DNA of 52,178 nt from assembly GCA_016183615.1 (NCBI GenBank), contig JACPEG010000040.1, forward strand, positions 1 to 52,178, given 5' to 3'. Of the stretch, positions 8,915-17,085 are shown one piece after another. The stretch comes from Betaproteobacteria bacterium (lineage in GTDB: Bacteria; Pseudomonadota; Gammaproteobacteria; Burkholderiales; UBA6910). Each line of letters starts with the position of its first letter. Position 1 is the first letter of the stretch. The notes under the pieces were generated by a model. That model saw nothing but the letters and a program-made list of their open reading frames with translations. It made no database searches and was not told the origin of the DNA. The position numbers and the translations under genes were made by a program.

Positions 8915-9237
8915 AGCGCGGCGATGTCGTGATTTGCGCCGCGCCCGGAGATTACGGGAAACCTCGGCCTGCTGTGGTGGTGCAATCCGATCTGTTCAAT
9001 CCGACCCATGCCAGCATCACGCTCTGTCCCATCACCGGCGACCTGCAGGCCGCGCCGCTGTTTCGCCTCAACCTCTCCCCCTCCGCGGATAGCGGTCTCA
9101 AAAAGCCCAGTCAGATCATGATCGACAAGATCAACAGCCAGCCCTTGAAGCGCGTCGGCAGCGTGATCGGCCGTCTGTCGGTGGATCAGATGCGGGCGGT
9201 AGATGCCGCTTTGAGGCTCTGGTTGGGCCTCCAGTAA
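8905..9237 (+). CDS. MazF/PemK-type endoribonuclease toxin
   Basis: 110 residues. VKRGDVVICAAPGDYGKPRPAVVVQSD is split here into the two MazF signatures GDVV and KPRPAVVVQ, followed by ITLCPITGDL and the PSQIMIDKINSQPLKRVGSVIGRL block with the conserved Asp-Lys. MazF/PemK proteins are sequence-specific mRNA interferases. The start lies inside the upstream antitoxin gene, and its stop is 4 bases from the convergent VapC stop. Confidence 0.9.
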   Translation: MEVKRGDVVICAAPGDYGKPRPAVVVQSDLFNPTHASITLCPITGDLQAAPLFRLNLSPSADSGLKKPSQIMIDKINSQPLKRVGSVIGRLSVDQMRAVDAALRLWLGLQ

Positions 9238-9241
9238 AAAT

Positions 9242-9661
9242 TTACGGGACGGCCCAGTTTTCGCACTTGAGGCCGTGGACCCGGGGGAATTCCCTGGCGT
9301 TGTTGGTGACCATCACGGCCTCCAGGCTCAAGGCGTGAGCCGCGATCAGGGTATCGAGCGGCCCGATCTTCTTGCCCTTGGATTCGAGGTGCACTCGGAC
9401 GGGACTGTAGGCCCGGGCGGCAGCCTGGTCGAAGGGCAGGATCACGAAGTCCACGAGAAACCGGTGCAGCGCCGCTTCGTTCTCCCGCTTGCGCTGGCTG
9501 TTGGCGACGCCGAACCGCAGTTCGGCGACCGTGATGATCGAAACCCCCACCTCCACGCCGACGCCGATCCGCGCCAGGCGGTCGAGGATGTGCTGCGCCG
9601 GGTCGCTGCCGTTGATGAGATAGATGCAGGTATTGGTGTCGAAAACGTAACCGACTACCAC
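9242..9661 (-). CDS. vapC: PIN-domain toxin, VapC/FitB type
   Basis: 139 residues from a GTG start at 9661, which overlaps the antitoxin stop. PIN residues: D7 (YVFDTNTCIYLI), E46 (ITVAELRFG), D102 (IGPLDTLIAAHAL) and the TNNAREF end block, where Asn takes the last acidic position as in many FitB-type VapC proteins. It is a likely RNase acting on tRNA-like targets. It is convergent with MazF on the plus strand. Confidence 0.9.
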   Translation of the reverse strand: MVVGYVFDTNTCIYLINGSDPAQHILDRLARIGVGVEVGVSIITVAELRFGVANSQRKRENEAALHRFLVDFVILPFDQAAARAYSPVRVHLESKGKKIGPLDTLIAAHALSLEAVMVTNNAREFPRVHGLKCENWAVP

Positions 9662-9885
9662 GGCCAGTCCCGCTTGTCCGCGGCCTTCGGCTGGCGGCGT
9701 GAGAGCTTGCCGCGGAACATCTTGAGACTCACGCGCAGGTTCGCCCACCGATCTTTGGCGGCCGGCAGCAGCAGCACGCCGTCTCCGGCGCGCTCGATCA
9801 CCACCTCGGTGCCGTCGAACCGGAACTCTTTCGGCAGGCGCACGGCCTGGCTCTTGCCGTTCATGAACAGCTTGGCGGTCTTCAT
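9655..9885 (-). CDS. vapB: AbrB/VagC-type antitoxin
   Basis: 76 residues with the swapped-hairpin AbrB N-terminus TAKLFMNGKSQAVRLPKEF (the VagC/VapB signature) and a Trp-rich C-terminus. GAGGAG lies upstream of the ATG. It begins 32 bases after the acyl-CoA ligase stop on the same strand, so it may be read partly from that transcript as well as from its own promoter. It forms the third toxin-antitoxin pair in 2 kb. Confidence 0.9.
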   Translation of the reverse strand: MKTAKLFMNGKSQAVRLPKEFRFDGTEVVIERAGDGVLLLPAAKDRWANLRVSLKMFRGKLSRRQPKAADKRDWPW

Positions 9886-9917
9886 CGTGGGGCTCCTCGC
9901 AGGGAGACAAACTGCGA

Positions 9918-11582
9918 CTACTCCACGCCGCGGGCATTGGTGTAGATGCGCTCGATCTGGTTCTTGTAGCGGGCGTAGACTTCAGCCCGCTTCACCTTCA
10001 TGGTGGGCGTGAGCAGGCCGTTCTCGATGGTCCAGGGCTCCTTGTCGGTGACGATGCGGCGCACCCGCACCCACTTCGGAAAATCCTTCAGGCGGTCGTT
10101 GGCCCGCTTGACGAGCTTTTTCTCGTCCATCTCCTGGGTCACCGCCACCAGGCTGACAAAAGCCCGGCCCTCTCCCACCAGCATCACCTGCTCGAAAACC
10201 TTGTCGTCCAGAATCGCCGTCTCCACGGTGTCGGGGGGCAGCTTCTCGCCGTTGGAGAGCACCAGGATGTCCTTGCTGCGGCCCTTGATGTAATAGCGGC
10301 CACCCACCAGCTCCGCCTGGTCTCCGGTGTTGAGCCAGCCCCCGTTGTCCAGCACGGCGGCGGTCGCTTCCGGGTTGCGCCAGTAGCCCAGCATTACCGA
10401 CGGCCCGCGCACCAGCAGCTCGTGACTGTCGTTGACGCGCACTTCCAGCCCGGGCAGCGGCGTCCCCACCGCGCTCGGATCCTTGTCGCCTTCCCGGTTG
10501 GCCGTGACCACCGGCGAGGCCTCCGTGAGCCCATAGCCCTGCATCATGTGCAGACCCAGTCCGATGAAGGTCTGGGCAATCCGGGCCTCCACCGCGGCCC
10601 CGCCTACCACCGTGAGCCGCATCCGCCCCCCGAGCTTCGCCATGATCTTGTCGGCGACGATTTTCCGGAGGCCGCCGTAGGCGAGGCGCTCCAGCGCGCC
10701 CGCCTCCCCGAGGTAGCAGCGCCAGCCGTACTTGACCGTGAGATCGAACAGCCGGCGCTTGACGGCCGAGTCCGCGAGGTTCTGCTCGATGCGGGCGAGA
10801 AAGCGCTCGAACACCCGCGGCACCGCTATCAGAATGGTGGGACGGACGGCCGCCAGGTCCTCTCCGAGCTGCTGGATGCCCCGGGCGTAGGCCACTGCCA
10901 GGCCCCGCTGGAGCGCCAAATAGTAGCCGCAGGTGCGCTCGAACATGTGGGACAGCGGCAGGATGGAAATCAGCAGGTCATCGTCGTGCAGCTCGACCAT
11001 CTGGAGGGTCGCCTCCACGTTGCAGAGGATATTGTGGTGGGAAAGCTTCGCGCCCTTGGGGCGCCCGGTGGTGCCGGAGGTGTAGACGATGGTGGCCAGG
11101 TAGTCGGGCTCCAGCTCCGCCACTTCGAAGCCCCCCGATTCCCGGGGTAGCCAATCCTCCACCCGCGTTACCGCATCGGCCGGCTCGGCCTGGAGGCACA
11201 GGATGATGGGGTTCCCGGTCAGGCTGCGCCTGAGGGTCTCCAGCATGCGTGGGTTCTCCAGCACCAGCAGCCGCGACTCCGAGTGATCCACGCAATAGCC
11301 GATGTTCTGGGCATTGTCGTTGATGTAGAGGGGAACCACCGTGAGTCCCATGCCGAGGGCCGCCATGTCGATGGCGACCCACTGCACGCTGTTCTTGAGG
11401 CAGAGCGCCACCCGGTCGCCGCGCTCGAAGCCTTGGTTGCGGAATGCCTGCTGCCAGCGGGCGGCGAGCGCCGCCACCTCGGCCGCTGTAAAATCGCGCC
11501 ACTGCTCGTCCACGTACTGGCGGTAGAGCACCCTGTCCGGGGTGGCGAGGTGCCGCTTCAGAAGTTCGGCGAGATTGTTCAT
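9918..11582 (-). CDS. Long-chain acyl-CoA ligase (AMP-binding)
   Basis: 554 residues. The AMP-binding P-loop is IVYTSGTTGRPKGAKLSHHN, A5 is MQGYGLTEASPVV, and A7/A8 are WLNTGDQAELVGGRYYIKGRSKDI. The domain order and the MFERTCGYYLALQRG segment are those of bacterial FadD15/ACSL-like ligases, which activate fatty acids to acyl-CoA through an acyl-AMP intermediate. The start at 11582 gives a standard N-terminus; the frame stays open upstream through the promoter region. It is divergent from the rRNA methyltransferase gene and is followed by the VapBC pair. Confidence 0.88.
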   Translation of the reverse strand: MNNLAELLKRHLATPDRVLYRQYVDEQWRDFTAAEVAALAARWQQAFRNQGFERGDRVALCLKNSVQWVAIDMAALGMGLTVVPLYINDNAQNIGYCVDHSESRLLVLENPRMLETLRRSLTGNPIILCLQAEPADAVTRVEDWLPRESGGFEVAELEPDYLATIVYTSGTTGRPKGAKLSHHNILCNVEATLQMVELHDDDLLISILPLSHMFERTCGYYLALQRGLAVAYARGIQQLGEDLAAVRPTILIAVPRVFERFLARIEQNLADSAVKRRLFDLTVKYGWRCYLGEAGALERLAYGGLRKIVADKIMAKLGGRMRLTVVGGAAVEARIAQTFIGLGLHMMQGYGLTEASPVVTANREGDKDPSAVGTPLPGLEVRVNDSHELLVRGPSVMLGYWRNPEATAAVLDNGGWLNTGDQAELVGGRYYIKGRSKDILVLSNGEKLPPDTVETAILDDKVFEQVMLVGEGRAFVSLVAVTQEMDEKKLVKRANDRLKDFPKWVRVRRIVTDKEPWTIENGLLTPTMKVKRAEVYARYKNQIERIYTNARGVE

Positions 11583-11688
11583 TTGAGGCGGGTTTCGTCG
11601 CACTGCGTTGCGGGCCGGTTTGTCTGGTCTTTCCCGCGCCATCCACGAGGCGCGCCGGGGTGTCTCCTCGGTCGAGCCCCTTAAAAAA

Positions 11689-11694
11689 ATTATA
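11689..11694 (-). promoter_or_regulatory. Candidate -10 of the acyl-CoA ligase gene
   Basis: TATAAT on the minus strand, 107 bases upstream of the ligase ATG, in an AT-rich pocket between the divergent genes. There is no convincing -35 at 16-18 bases. If used, the leader would be about 100 nt. Confidence 0.35.
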
Positions 11695-11748
11695 GCGCCG
11701 GCGTGCGCTTCGGGTTCGAATTGTTTACTGTACCATTGACGCCACGTT

Positions 11749-12918
11749 ATGGTCCCGCACCAGTTCTTCGCCCCCTGTCCCCGAGGACTCGAATCCGTGC
11801 TCGCCGGGGAGCTTGCCGCCCTCGGTGCCGTGGACGCCCGCCCCACGGAAGGCGGGGTGCATTTCGAGGGAGACTGGGCGGCCGGGTACCGGGCCAACCT
11901 GGAAAGCCGCGTCGCCAGTCGCATCCTGTGGCAGGCGGGCCGGTCCCGTTATCGCAGCGAGAACGACGTCTACCGGGCGGCCCACGACCTGCCCTGGGAC
12001 CACTGGTTTTCGGCGGAGCAGACCATCCGGGTCAATGTGGCCGCGCAGCATTGCCCCCTCCGGAGCCTGGATTTCGTGACCCTGCACATCAAGGATGCGG
12101 TATGCGACCGCTTCCGGGCCGTCGCGGGTCGGCGCCCCAGCGTCGATACCGTGGCGCCCGGCGTCCGCATTCACGCCTTTCTCGACGCGCAGGAAATCAC
12201 TCTTTATTTGGACACCTCGGGCGAGCCCCTGTTCAAGCGGGGCTATCGCAAGGCAGGCGCCGAGGCGCCGCTGCGGGAGAATCTCGCTTCAGGCATTCTG
12301 CAGCTCGCCGGGTGGGCGCCGGGGATCCCCCTGCTCGATCCCCTGTGCGGCAGCGGCACGTTCCTGCTGGAAGCGGCCCAGATCGCCCTCGGTCTGGCGC
12401 CGGGTCGCGGCCGGTCATTCGCATTCGAGACCCTGAAGGTCTTCGACCGCTCCGCCTGGGACCGGGTGCGGCACGACGCCCGGACCAAGGAGCGCGAGAT
12501 CGGCCCGCAGCAAATCTACGGCAGCGATCTCTACGGCGAGGCGCTCAAGGCGGCGCGCGCCAACCTGTCGGCGGCGGGGATCGAGGCCGCGGTACACCTG
12601 AAGCAGGCCAATGTCCTGGAGATTTCCCCGCCGGCGCCCGAGGGCTTGATCGTCACCAATCCTCCCTACGGCGTGCGGGTGGGGGAACAACAGGAACTCG
12701 CGGCGTTCTACCCCCGGCTCGGCGACGTGCTCAAGCAGCGTTTCGCCGGCTGGCGGGCCTGCATCTTCTCGGCCGATATGGCCCTGCCGAAGCTCATCGG
12801 CCTCAAGCCCTCGAAGCGCACCCCGCTCTACAACGGGGCGCTGGAGTGCCGGCTGTTCGAATACCGGATGGTGGCGGGAAGCATGAGGAGGCAGAAAGGC
12901 GTAAGCAGTGAACGGTGA
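11749..12918 (+). CDS. THUMP-domain rRNA guanine-N2 methyltransferase (RlmL N-half type)
   Basis: 389 residues. An N-terminal ferredoxin-like plus THUMP region (about 1-155; HQFFAPCPRGLESVLAGEL) is followed by a Rossmann methyltransferase with LLDPLCGSGTFLLEA (SAM loop) and VTNPPYGVRVG (catalytic NPPY). This matches the m2G-forming part of RlmL and stand-alone relatives that modify 23S rRNA. The family length is about 370-390. The last five codons (SSER and stop) are made by a 7-nt repeat array, so the natural C-terminus may have been replaced by repeat sequence. Confidence 0.87.
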   Translation: MVPHQFFAPCPRGLESVLAGELAALGAVDARPTEGGVHFEGDWAAGYRANLESRVASRILWQAGRSRYRSENDVYRAAHDLPWDHWFSAEQTIRVNVAAQHCPLRSLDFVTLHIKDAVCDRFRAVAGRRPSVDTVAPGVRIHAFLDAQEITLYLDTSGEPLFKRGYRKAGAEAPLRENLASGILQLAGWAPGIPLLDPLCGSGTFLLEAAQIALGLAPGRGRSFAFETLKVFDRSAWDRVRHDARTKEREIGPQQIYGSDLYGEALKAARANLSAAGIEAAVHLKQANVLEISPPAPEGLIVTNPPYGVRVGEQQELAAFYPRLGDVLKQRFAGWRACIFSADMALPKLIGLKPSKRTPLYNGALECRLFEYRMVAGSMRRQKGVSSER

Positions 12919-12999
12919 ACGGTGAACGGTAAATCGCAGGGCCAAAACAGAAAGGCGCCGGGGTTAGTCCCGGCGCCTTTCACTGTTGACCGTTCACCG
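12908..12999. repeat. Inverted heptad array flanking a terminator
   Basis: Left arm: GTGAACG three times in exact 7-nt register (12908-12928) plus GTAAATC. Right arm (12981-12999) is the same motif reversed (CACTGTTGACCGTTCACCG). TGA falls at 12909, 12916 and 12923, which are three different frames, and the methyltransferase stops at the second. The arms enclose the hairpin at 12951-12980. Confidence 0.8.
12951..12980. terminator. Bidirectional intrinsic terminator
   Basis: Perfect 12-bp stem AAAGGCGCCGGG / CCCGGCGCCTTT with loop GTTAGT, lying between the convergent methyltransferase and pilU genes. The A/T ends give short U runs on both strands. Confidence 0.8.
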
Positions 13000-13002
13000 C
13001 CT

Positions 13003-14139
13003 TTAAGTCAGCTTGAGGTGGTCGATGCCGGACATCACGTCCTTATCCTTCGCCTCCTTGCCCTGCAGCTTGATGGCGAGCCGCAGCTCATTCATGGAGT
13101 CGGCATTGCGCATCGCGTCCTCGTAGCTGATGTTGCCGGCCTCGTAGTGGTCGAACAGGGCCTGGTCGAAGGTCTGCATCCCGAGCTCCCGGGATTTTTT
13201 CATGATCTCCTTGATCTCGTGCACCTCGCCCTTGAAGATCAGGTCCGAAATCAGGGGGGAGTTCAGCAGAATCTCGATCGCCGCCACCCGCCCCTTGCCC
13301 TCTTTTTTCGGGATCAGCCGCTGGGAGATCAGCGCCCGCAGATTGAGCGAAAGGTCCATGAGCAGCTGGGCGCGGCGTTCTTCGGGGAAGAAGTTGATGA
13401 TCCGGTCGAGCGCCTGGTTGGCGCTGTTGGCGTGCAGCGTGCCCATGCACAGGTGGCCGGTCTCGGCGAAGGCGATGGCGTGCTCCATGGTCTCCCGCTC
13501 GCGGATTTCGCCGATCAGGATCACGTCCGGCGCCTGCCGCAGGGTGTTCTTCAGGGCGTTCTCCCAGGAGTCGGTATCCACCCCCACCTCGCGCTGGGTC
13601 ACGATGCAGTTCTTGTGCTCGTGAACGTATTCCACCGGGTCCTCGATGGTGATGATGTGGCCGTAGGAGTTCTCGTTGCGGTGGCCGATCATCGCGGCGA
13701 GCGACGTGGACTTGCCGGAACCGGTGCCGCCCACGAAGATCACCAGCCCGCGCTTGGCCATGGCCACTTCCTTCAGCACCGGCGGCAACCCCAGGTCGTC
13801 GAGCTTGGGGATGGCAGTGGTGATGGTCCGCAGCACCACGCCCACCCGCTGCTGCTGCACGAAGGCGTTGACCCGGAAACGCCCGATCCCCGGCGGGCTG
13901 ACGGCGAAATTGCACTCCTTGCTGGACTCGAACTCCGCGGCCTGCTTGTCGTTCATGATGGCCCGGGCCAGCTCCTGGGTATGCTGGGCGCTGAGCGGCT
14001 GGTTCGACACCGGCGTCATCTTGCCGTCGAGCTTGAAGGCCGGCGGAAAGCCGGCGGTGAGGAACAGGTCGGAGGCCTTCTTGCTCACCATCAGCTTGAG
14101 CAGATCGTGAATGAATTTTGTCGCCTGGTCGCGTTCCAT
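13003..14139 (-). CDS. pilU: Type IV pilus retraction ATPase PilU
   Basis: 378 residues. N-terminal PAS-like region with LMVSKKASDLFLTAGFPPAFKL; Walker A GGTGSGKSTSLAAM; Asp box ITIEDPVEYVHEH; Walker B VILIGEIRERETME; His box TGHLCMGTLHAN. The GGTGSGKSTS form of the P-loop and the long C-terminal tail separate PilU from PilT. It is an accessory retraction motor that works with PilT at the inner-membrane pilus machine. It starts 22 bases after pilT, so the two form one operon. Confidence 0.95.
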   Translation of the reverse strand: MERDQATKFIHDLLKLMVSKKASDLFLTAGFPPAFKLDGKMTPVSNQPLSAQHTQELARAIMNDKQAAEFESSKECNFAVSPPGIGRFRVNAFVQQQRVGVVLRTITTAIPKLDDLGLPPVLKEVAMAKRGLVIFVGGTGSGKSTSLAAMIGHRNENSYGHIITIEDPVEYVHEHKNCIVTQREVGVDTDSWENALKNTLRQAPDVILIGEIRERETMEHAIAFAETGHLCMGTLHANSANQALDRIINFFPEERRAQLLMDLSLNLRALISQRLIPKKEGKGRVAAIEILLNSPLISDLIFKGEVHEIKEIMKKSRELGMQTFDQALFDHYEAGNISYEDAMRNADSMNELRLAIKLQGKEAKDKDVMSGIDHLKLT

Positions 14140-14161
14140 GAGGTTCTCCTTCCTGGGCCGG

Positions 14162-15211
14162 TTACTTGCTGCCGCCGAACAGCTCCTTGTTGGCGGCCTT
14201 GCCGCGCGCCTCTTCCTGGGACACGACGTTGCGCCGCACCAGGTCCTGCAGGTTCTGGTCCAGGGTCTGCATCCCGATGCCCTGGCCGGTCTGGATTGCC
14301 GAGTACATCTGGGCGATCTTGGCCTCCCGGATCAGGTTGCGGATGGCCGGGGTGCCGATCATGATTTCGTGGGCCGCGGCCCGCCCCGAACCGTCCTTGG
14401 TCTTGAGCAGGGTCTGGGAGATCACCGCCCGCAGCGACTCCGAGAGCATGGCCCGCACCATTTCCTTTTCCGCCGCGGGAAACACGTCGATGATCCGGTC
14501 CACGGTCTTGGCGGCGGAACTGGTGTGGAGCGTCCCGAACACCAGGTGTCCGGTTTCGGCAGCGGTCAGCGCCAGCCGGATGGTTTCCAGGTCCCGCATC
14601 TCGCCCACCAGGATGATGTCCGGGTCTTCCCGCAGGGCCGATTTCAGCGCGTTGGCGAAGGACAGGGTGTGGGGCCCCACCTCGCGCTGGTTGATGAGGC
14701 ACTTCTTGCTTTCGTGCACGAACTCGATCGGGTCCTCGATGGTGAGGATGTGGCCATATTCGTTTTCGTTCACGTGGTTGACCATGGCGGCCAGCGTCGT
14801 GGATTTTCCCGAACCCGTGGGCCCGGTCACCAGCACCACGCCCCGGGGATACTCGGAAATGTCCTTGAAAATCCCCGGGCATTTCAGCTCCTCCAGCGTC
14901 AGAACTTTGGAAGGAATGGTCCGGAACACCGCGCCGGCGCCGCGGTGCTGGACGAAAGCGTTGACCCGGAAGCGCGCCAGATTGGGGATGGCAAACGAGA
15001 AATCCAGCTCCAGGTTCTCCTCGTAGTGCTTGCGCTGGCCGTCGTTCATGATGTCGTAGACCATGGCGTGCACGTCCTTGTGCTCCAGGGCCGGGAGGTT
15101 AATCCGCCGCACGTCCCCGTGCACCCGGATCATGGGCGGGAGTCCTGCCGAAAGGTGCAGGTCGGAAGCCTTGTTCTTGACAACGAATGCCAGCAGCTCG
15201 GAAATATCCAT
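14162..15211 (-). CDS. pilT: Type IV pilus twitching motility ATPase PilT
   Basis: 349 residues, close to the usual 344-348. Starts MDISELLAFVVKNKASDLHLSAG; Walker A GPTGSGKSTTLAAM; Asp box ITIEDPIEFVHESK; Walker B IILVGEMRDLETIRLAL; His box TGHLVFGTLHTSSAAKT; and the AIRNLIRE motif in the C-terminal domain, required for retraction in PilT. AGGGG lies six bases before the ATG. It is divergent from yggS, as in many betaproteobacteria and gammaproteobacteria. Confidence 0.96.
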   Translation of the reverse strand: MDISELLAFVVKNKASDLHLSAGLPPMIRVHGDVRRINLPALEHKDVHAMVYDIMNDGQRKHYEENLELDFSFAIPNLARFRVNAFVQHRGAGAVFRTIPSKVLTLEELKCPGIFKDISEYPRGVVLVTGPTGSGKSTTLAAMVNHVNENEYGHILTIEDPIEFVHESKKCLINQREVGPHTLSFANALKSALREDPDIILVGEMRDLETIRLALTAAETGHLVFGTLHTSSAAKTVDRIIDVFPAAEKEMVRAMLSESLRAVISQTLLKTKDGSGRAAAHEIMIGTPAIRNLIREAKIAQMYSAIQTGQGIGMQTLDQNLQDLVRRNVVSQEEARGKAANKELFGGSK

Positions 15212-15451
15212 TATAATCCCCTGGTTATGGAGCGTTTTGAGTCAGCGCGCAAGCATGACGGCGCCCGCTGCCGGCGGGTTTAACCGATTCGGTATTTGCA
15301 CCGCCGTCGTTCGCAATCCCGGCCATTTGGCCCAGCGCATCCTAATCCAGAACAGTCGGCGCAGCGTGAGAAGGGGCGGGCGAGGAGATGTGCGGCAAGG
15401 CGGCATGCAACGGACGGCCCGCCCTATGCTCCTTACGAAATTGCGGAAATT

Positions 15452-16162
15452 ATGACCACAATCAGCGGCGCCTTGCAAGCCGTCAGGGACCGCATCGCGC
15501 GCGCCGCGGAGGCCGCCGGAAGAAATCCATCGGAGATCGTGCTGCTCGCGGTATCGAAGACCTTCCGGCCCGAGCAGATCCGGGAGGCCTATCTGGCGGG
15601 ACAGCGGGCATTCGGCGAGAATTACCTGCAGGAGGCCCTCGGAAAAATGCCGGCCCTGGCCGAGCTCCCGCTGGAATGGCATTTCATCGGCCCGATCCAG
15701 AGCAACAAGACCCGGGCGATCGCGGAGCATTTCGCCTGGGTGCACGGCGTGGACCGGGAGAAGATCGCCGAGCGCCTGTCGCAGGCCCGTTCGCCGGACT
15801 TGCCGCCGCTCCATGTGTGCGTCCAGGTCAACGTCAGCGGGGAAGCGACGAAAAGCGGGGCGGCCCCGGAGCAGGTTCCGGAACTGGCGCGCCGGGTGGC
15901 CGAACTGCCGCATTTGAGGTTGCGGGGCCTGATGGCCATCCCGGAACCCTCGCCCGATGCGGGCCTGCAGCGCGCCCGCTTCCGCCGGCTGCGGGAGCTC
16001 AAGCAGCGGTTGTGCGCCGACGGCCTGCCGCTCGACACTCTGTCCATGGGTATGTCGGAGGATCTGGAGGCGGCAATTGCCGAGGGGGCCACTATCGTGC
16101 GGGTGGGTACGGCGATATTCGGCACACGGCGTAAACAGGAAACGGTAAACAGCGAACGGTGA
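15452..16162 (+). CDS. yggS: PLP homeostasis protein (YggS/PLPBP)
   Basis: 236 residues. Single-domain alanine-racemase-like barrel: ILLAVSKTF-type PLP lysine motif (here VLLAVSKTFRPEQI), AFGENYLQEAL, WHFIGPIQSNKTR, VCVQVNVSGEATKSG, LRGLMAIPE and LSMGMSEDLEAAIAEGATIVRVGTAIFG. The protein binds PLP without known catalysis and affects amino-acid and vitamin B6 balance. The start at 15452 removes a long unconserved lead. The last residues TVNSER and the stop lie in a 7-nt repeat array. proC follows after 110 bases. Confidence 0.93.
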   Translation: MTTISGALQAVRDRIARAAEAAGRNPSEIVLLAVSKTFRPEQIREAYLAGQRAFGENYLQEALGKMPALAELPLEWHFIGPIQSNKTRAIAEHFAWVHGVDREKIAERLSQARSPDLPPLHVCVQVNVSGEATKSGAAPEQVPELARRVAELPHLRLRGLMAIPEPSPDAGLQRARFRRLRELKQRLCADGLPLDTLSMGMSEDLEAAIAEGATIVRVGTAIFGTRRKQETVNSER

Positions 16163-16256
16163 AAAGCACGCATGGTCGCCCTTGAGTCAGTGAGTTTTCC
16201 TTTCACTGTTCACTGTTCACCGTTCACCATTTACCGTTCACGGTTATCCGTTCACG
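16131..16256. repeat. Inverted heptad array between yggS and proC
   Basis: Left arm 16131-16165: GTAAACA GGAAACG GTAAACA GCGAACG GTGAAAA. Right arm 16201-16256: TTTCACT GTTCACT GTTCACC GTTCACC ATTTACC GTTCACG GTTATCC GTTCACG. The arms are complementary in register and would form a long imperfect hairpin. Stops at 16132, 16146 and 16160 cover all three frames; yggS ends at the third. Confidence 0.8.
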
Positions 16257-16272
16257 ACCAAGTGGAATGGAC

Positions 16273-17085
16273 ATGAACATCAGTTTCATCGGCGGCGGCA
16301 ACATGGCGAGCGCCCTGATCGGCGGGCTGCTGGAAAAAGGCTTCACGGCTTCCCAGTTACGGGTGGTGGAGGTTCTGCCGGACGCGCGCGAGCGGCTCGC
16401 ACACCGGTTCGGCGTCCTCGCCACCGCTGACCCCGCGGAAGGCCTGCGAGACGCCGAGGCGATGGTGCTGGCGGTGAAGCCCCAGCAGCTTGCGGAAGTG
16501 GCAAGGCGGCTGGCGCCCCTGGTGGGCGGGCGGCTGGTGGTGTCCATCGCAGCAGGTATCCGCGCCGGCGATATCTCGCGCTGGCTCGGCGGGCACCGCA
16601 GGCTGGTGCGGGCCATGCCCAACACCCCCGCCCTGATCCAGGCCGGGATCACCGGCCTCTATGCTCTGCCGGGGGTGGATGCGGAGGACCGGCGCCGCGC
16701 TGAATCCGTTCTCGCGGCAGTAGGGGTGTGCCTGTGGCTCGACCGTGAAGAGCTCATGGATGGCGTCACCGCCGTTTCGGCCAGCGGCCCGGCCTACGTG
16801 TTCTATTTCATCGAGGCCCTGCACCAGGCGGCACTCGAACTCGGGTTCGACCGGGAGCAGGCACGCAAGCTGAGCCTCGAGACTTTCCTGGGGGCGGGGA
16901 AACTTGCATCCGGCAGCGAGGAAGACCCGGCGACGCTGCGGGCGCGGGTCACTTCCAAGGGGGGAACCACCGAGCGCGCCATCGCCACCATGGAAGCAGC
17001 GTCGGTGAAAGATCACATCGTGCGGGCCGTCAAGGCCGCGTCCGAGCGGGCCCGGGAACTCGGCGACGAATTCGGCAGGCAATGA
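16273..17085 (+). CDS. proC: Pyrroline-5-carboxylate reductase
   Basis: 270 residues. N-terminal NAD(P) motif ISFIGGGNMASALIGGL, AVKPQQLAEV, SIAAGI, RAMPNTPALIQAGITG and the C-terminal signature block ASGPAYVFYFIEAL with SKGGTTERAIATME. It catalyses the last step of proline synthesis in the cytosol. I prefer the ATG at 16273 because GTGGA lies six bases upstream; an ATG at 16267 would add two residues. It overlaps yggT by 4 bases (ATGA). Confidence 0.95.
   Translation: MNISFIGGGNMASALIGGLLEKGFTASQLRVVEVLPDARERLAHRFGVLATADPAEGLRDAEAMVLAVKPQQLAEVARRLAPLVGGRLVVSIAAGIRAGDISRWLGGHRRLVRAMPNTPALIQAGITGLYALPGVDAEDRRRAESVLAAVGVCLWLDREELMDGVTAVSASGPAYVFYFIEALHQAALELGFDREQARKLSLETFLGAGKLASGSEEDPATLRARVTSKGGTTERAIATMEAASVKDHIVRAVKAASERARELGDEFGRQ

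Noticed and set aside
15210..15215. TATAAT on the minus strand at the pilT start
   Set aside because: It overlaps the ATG itself (TATAATGG), so a transcript from it would begin inside the gene; it is better read as part of the ribosome-site spacer.
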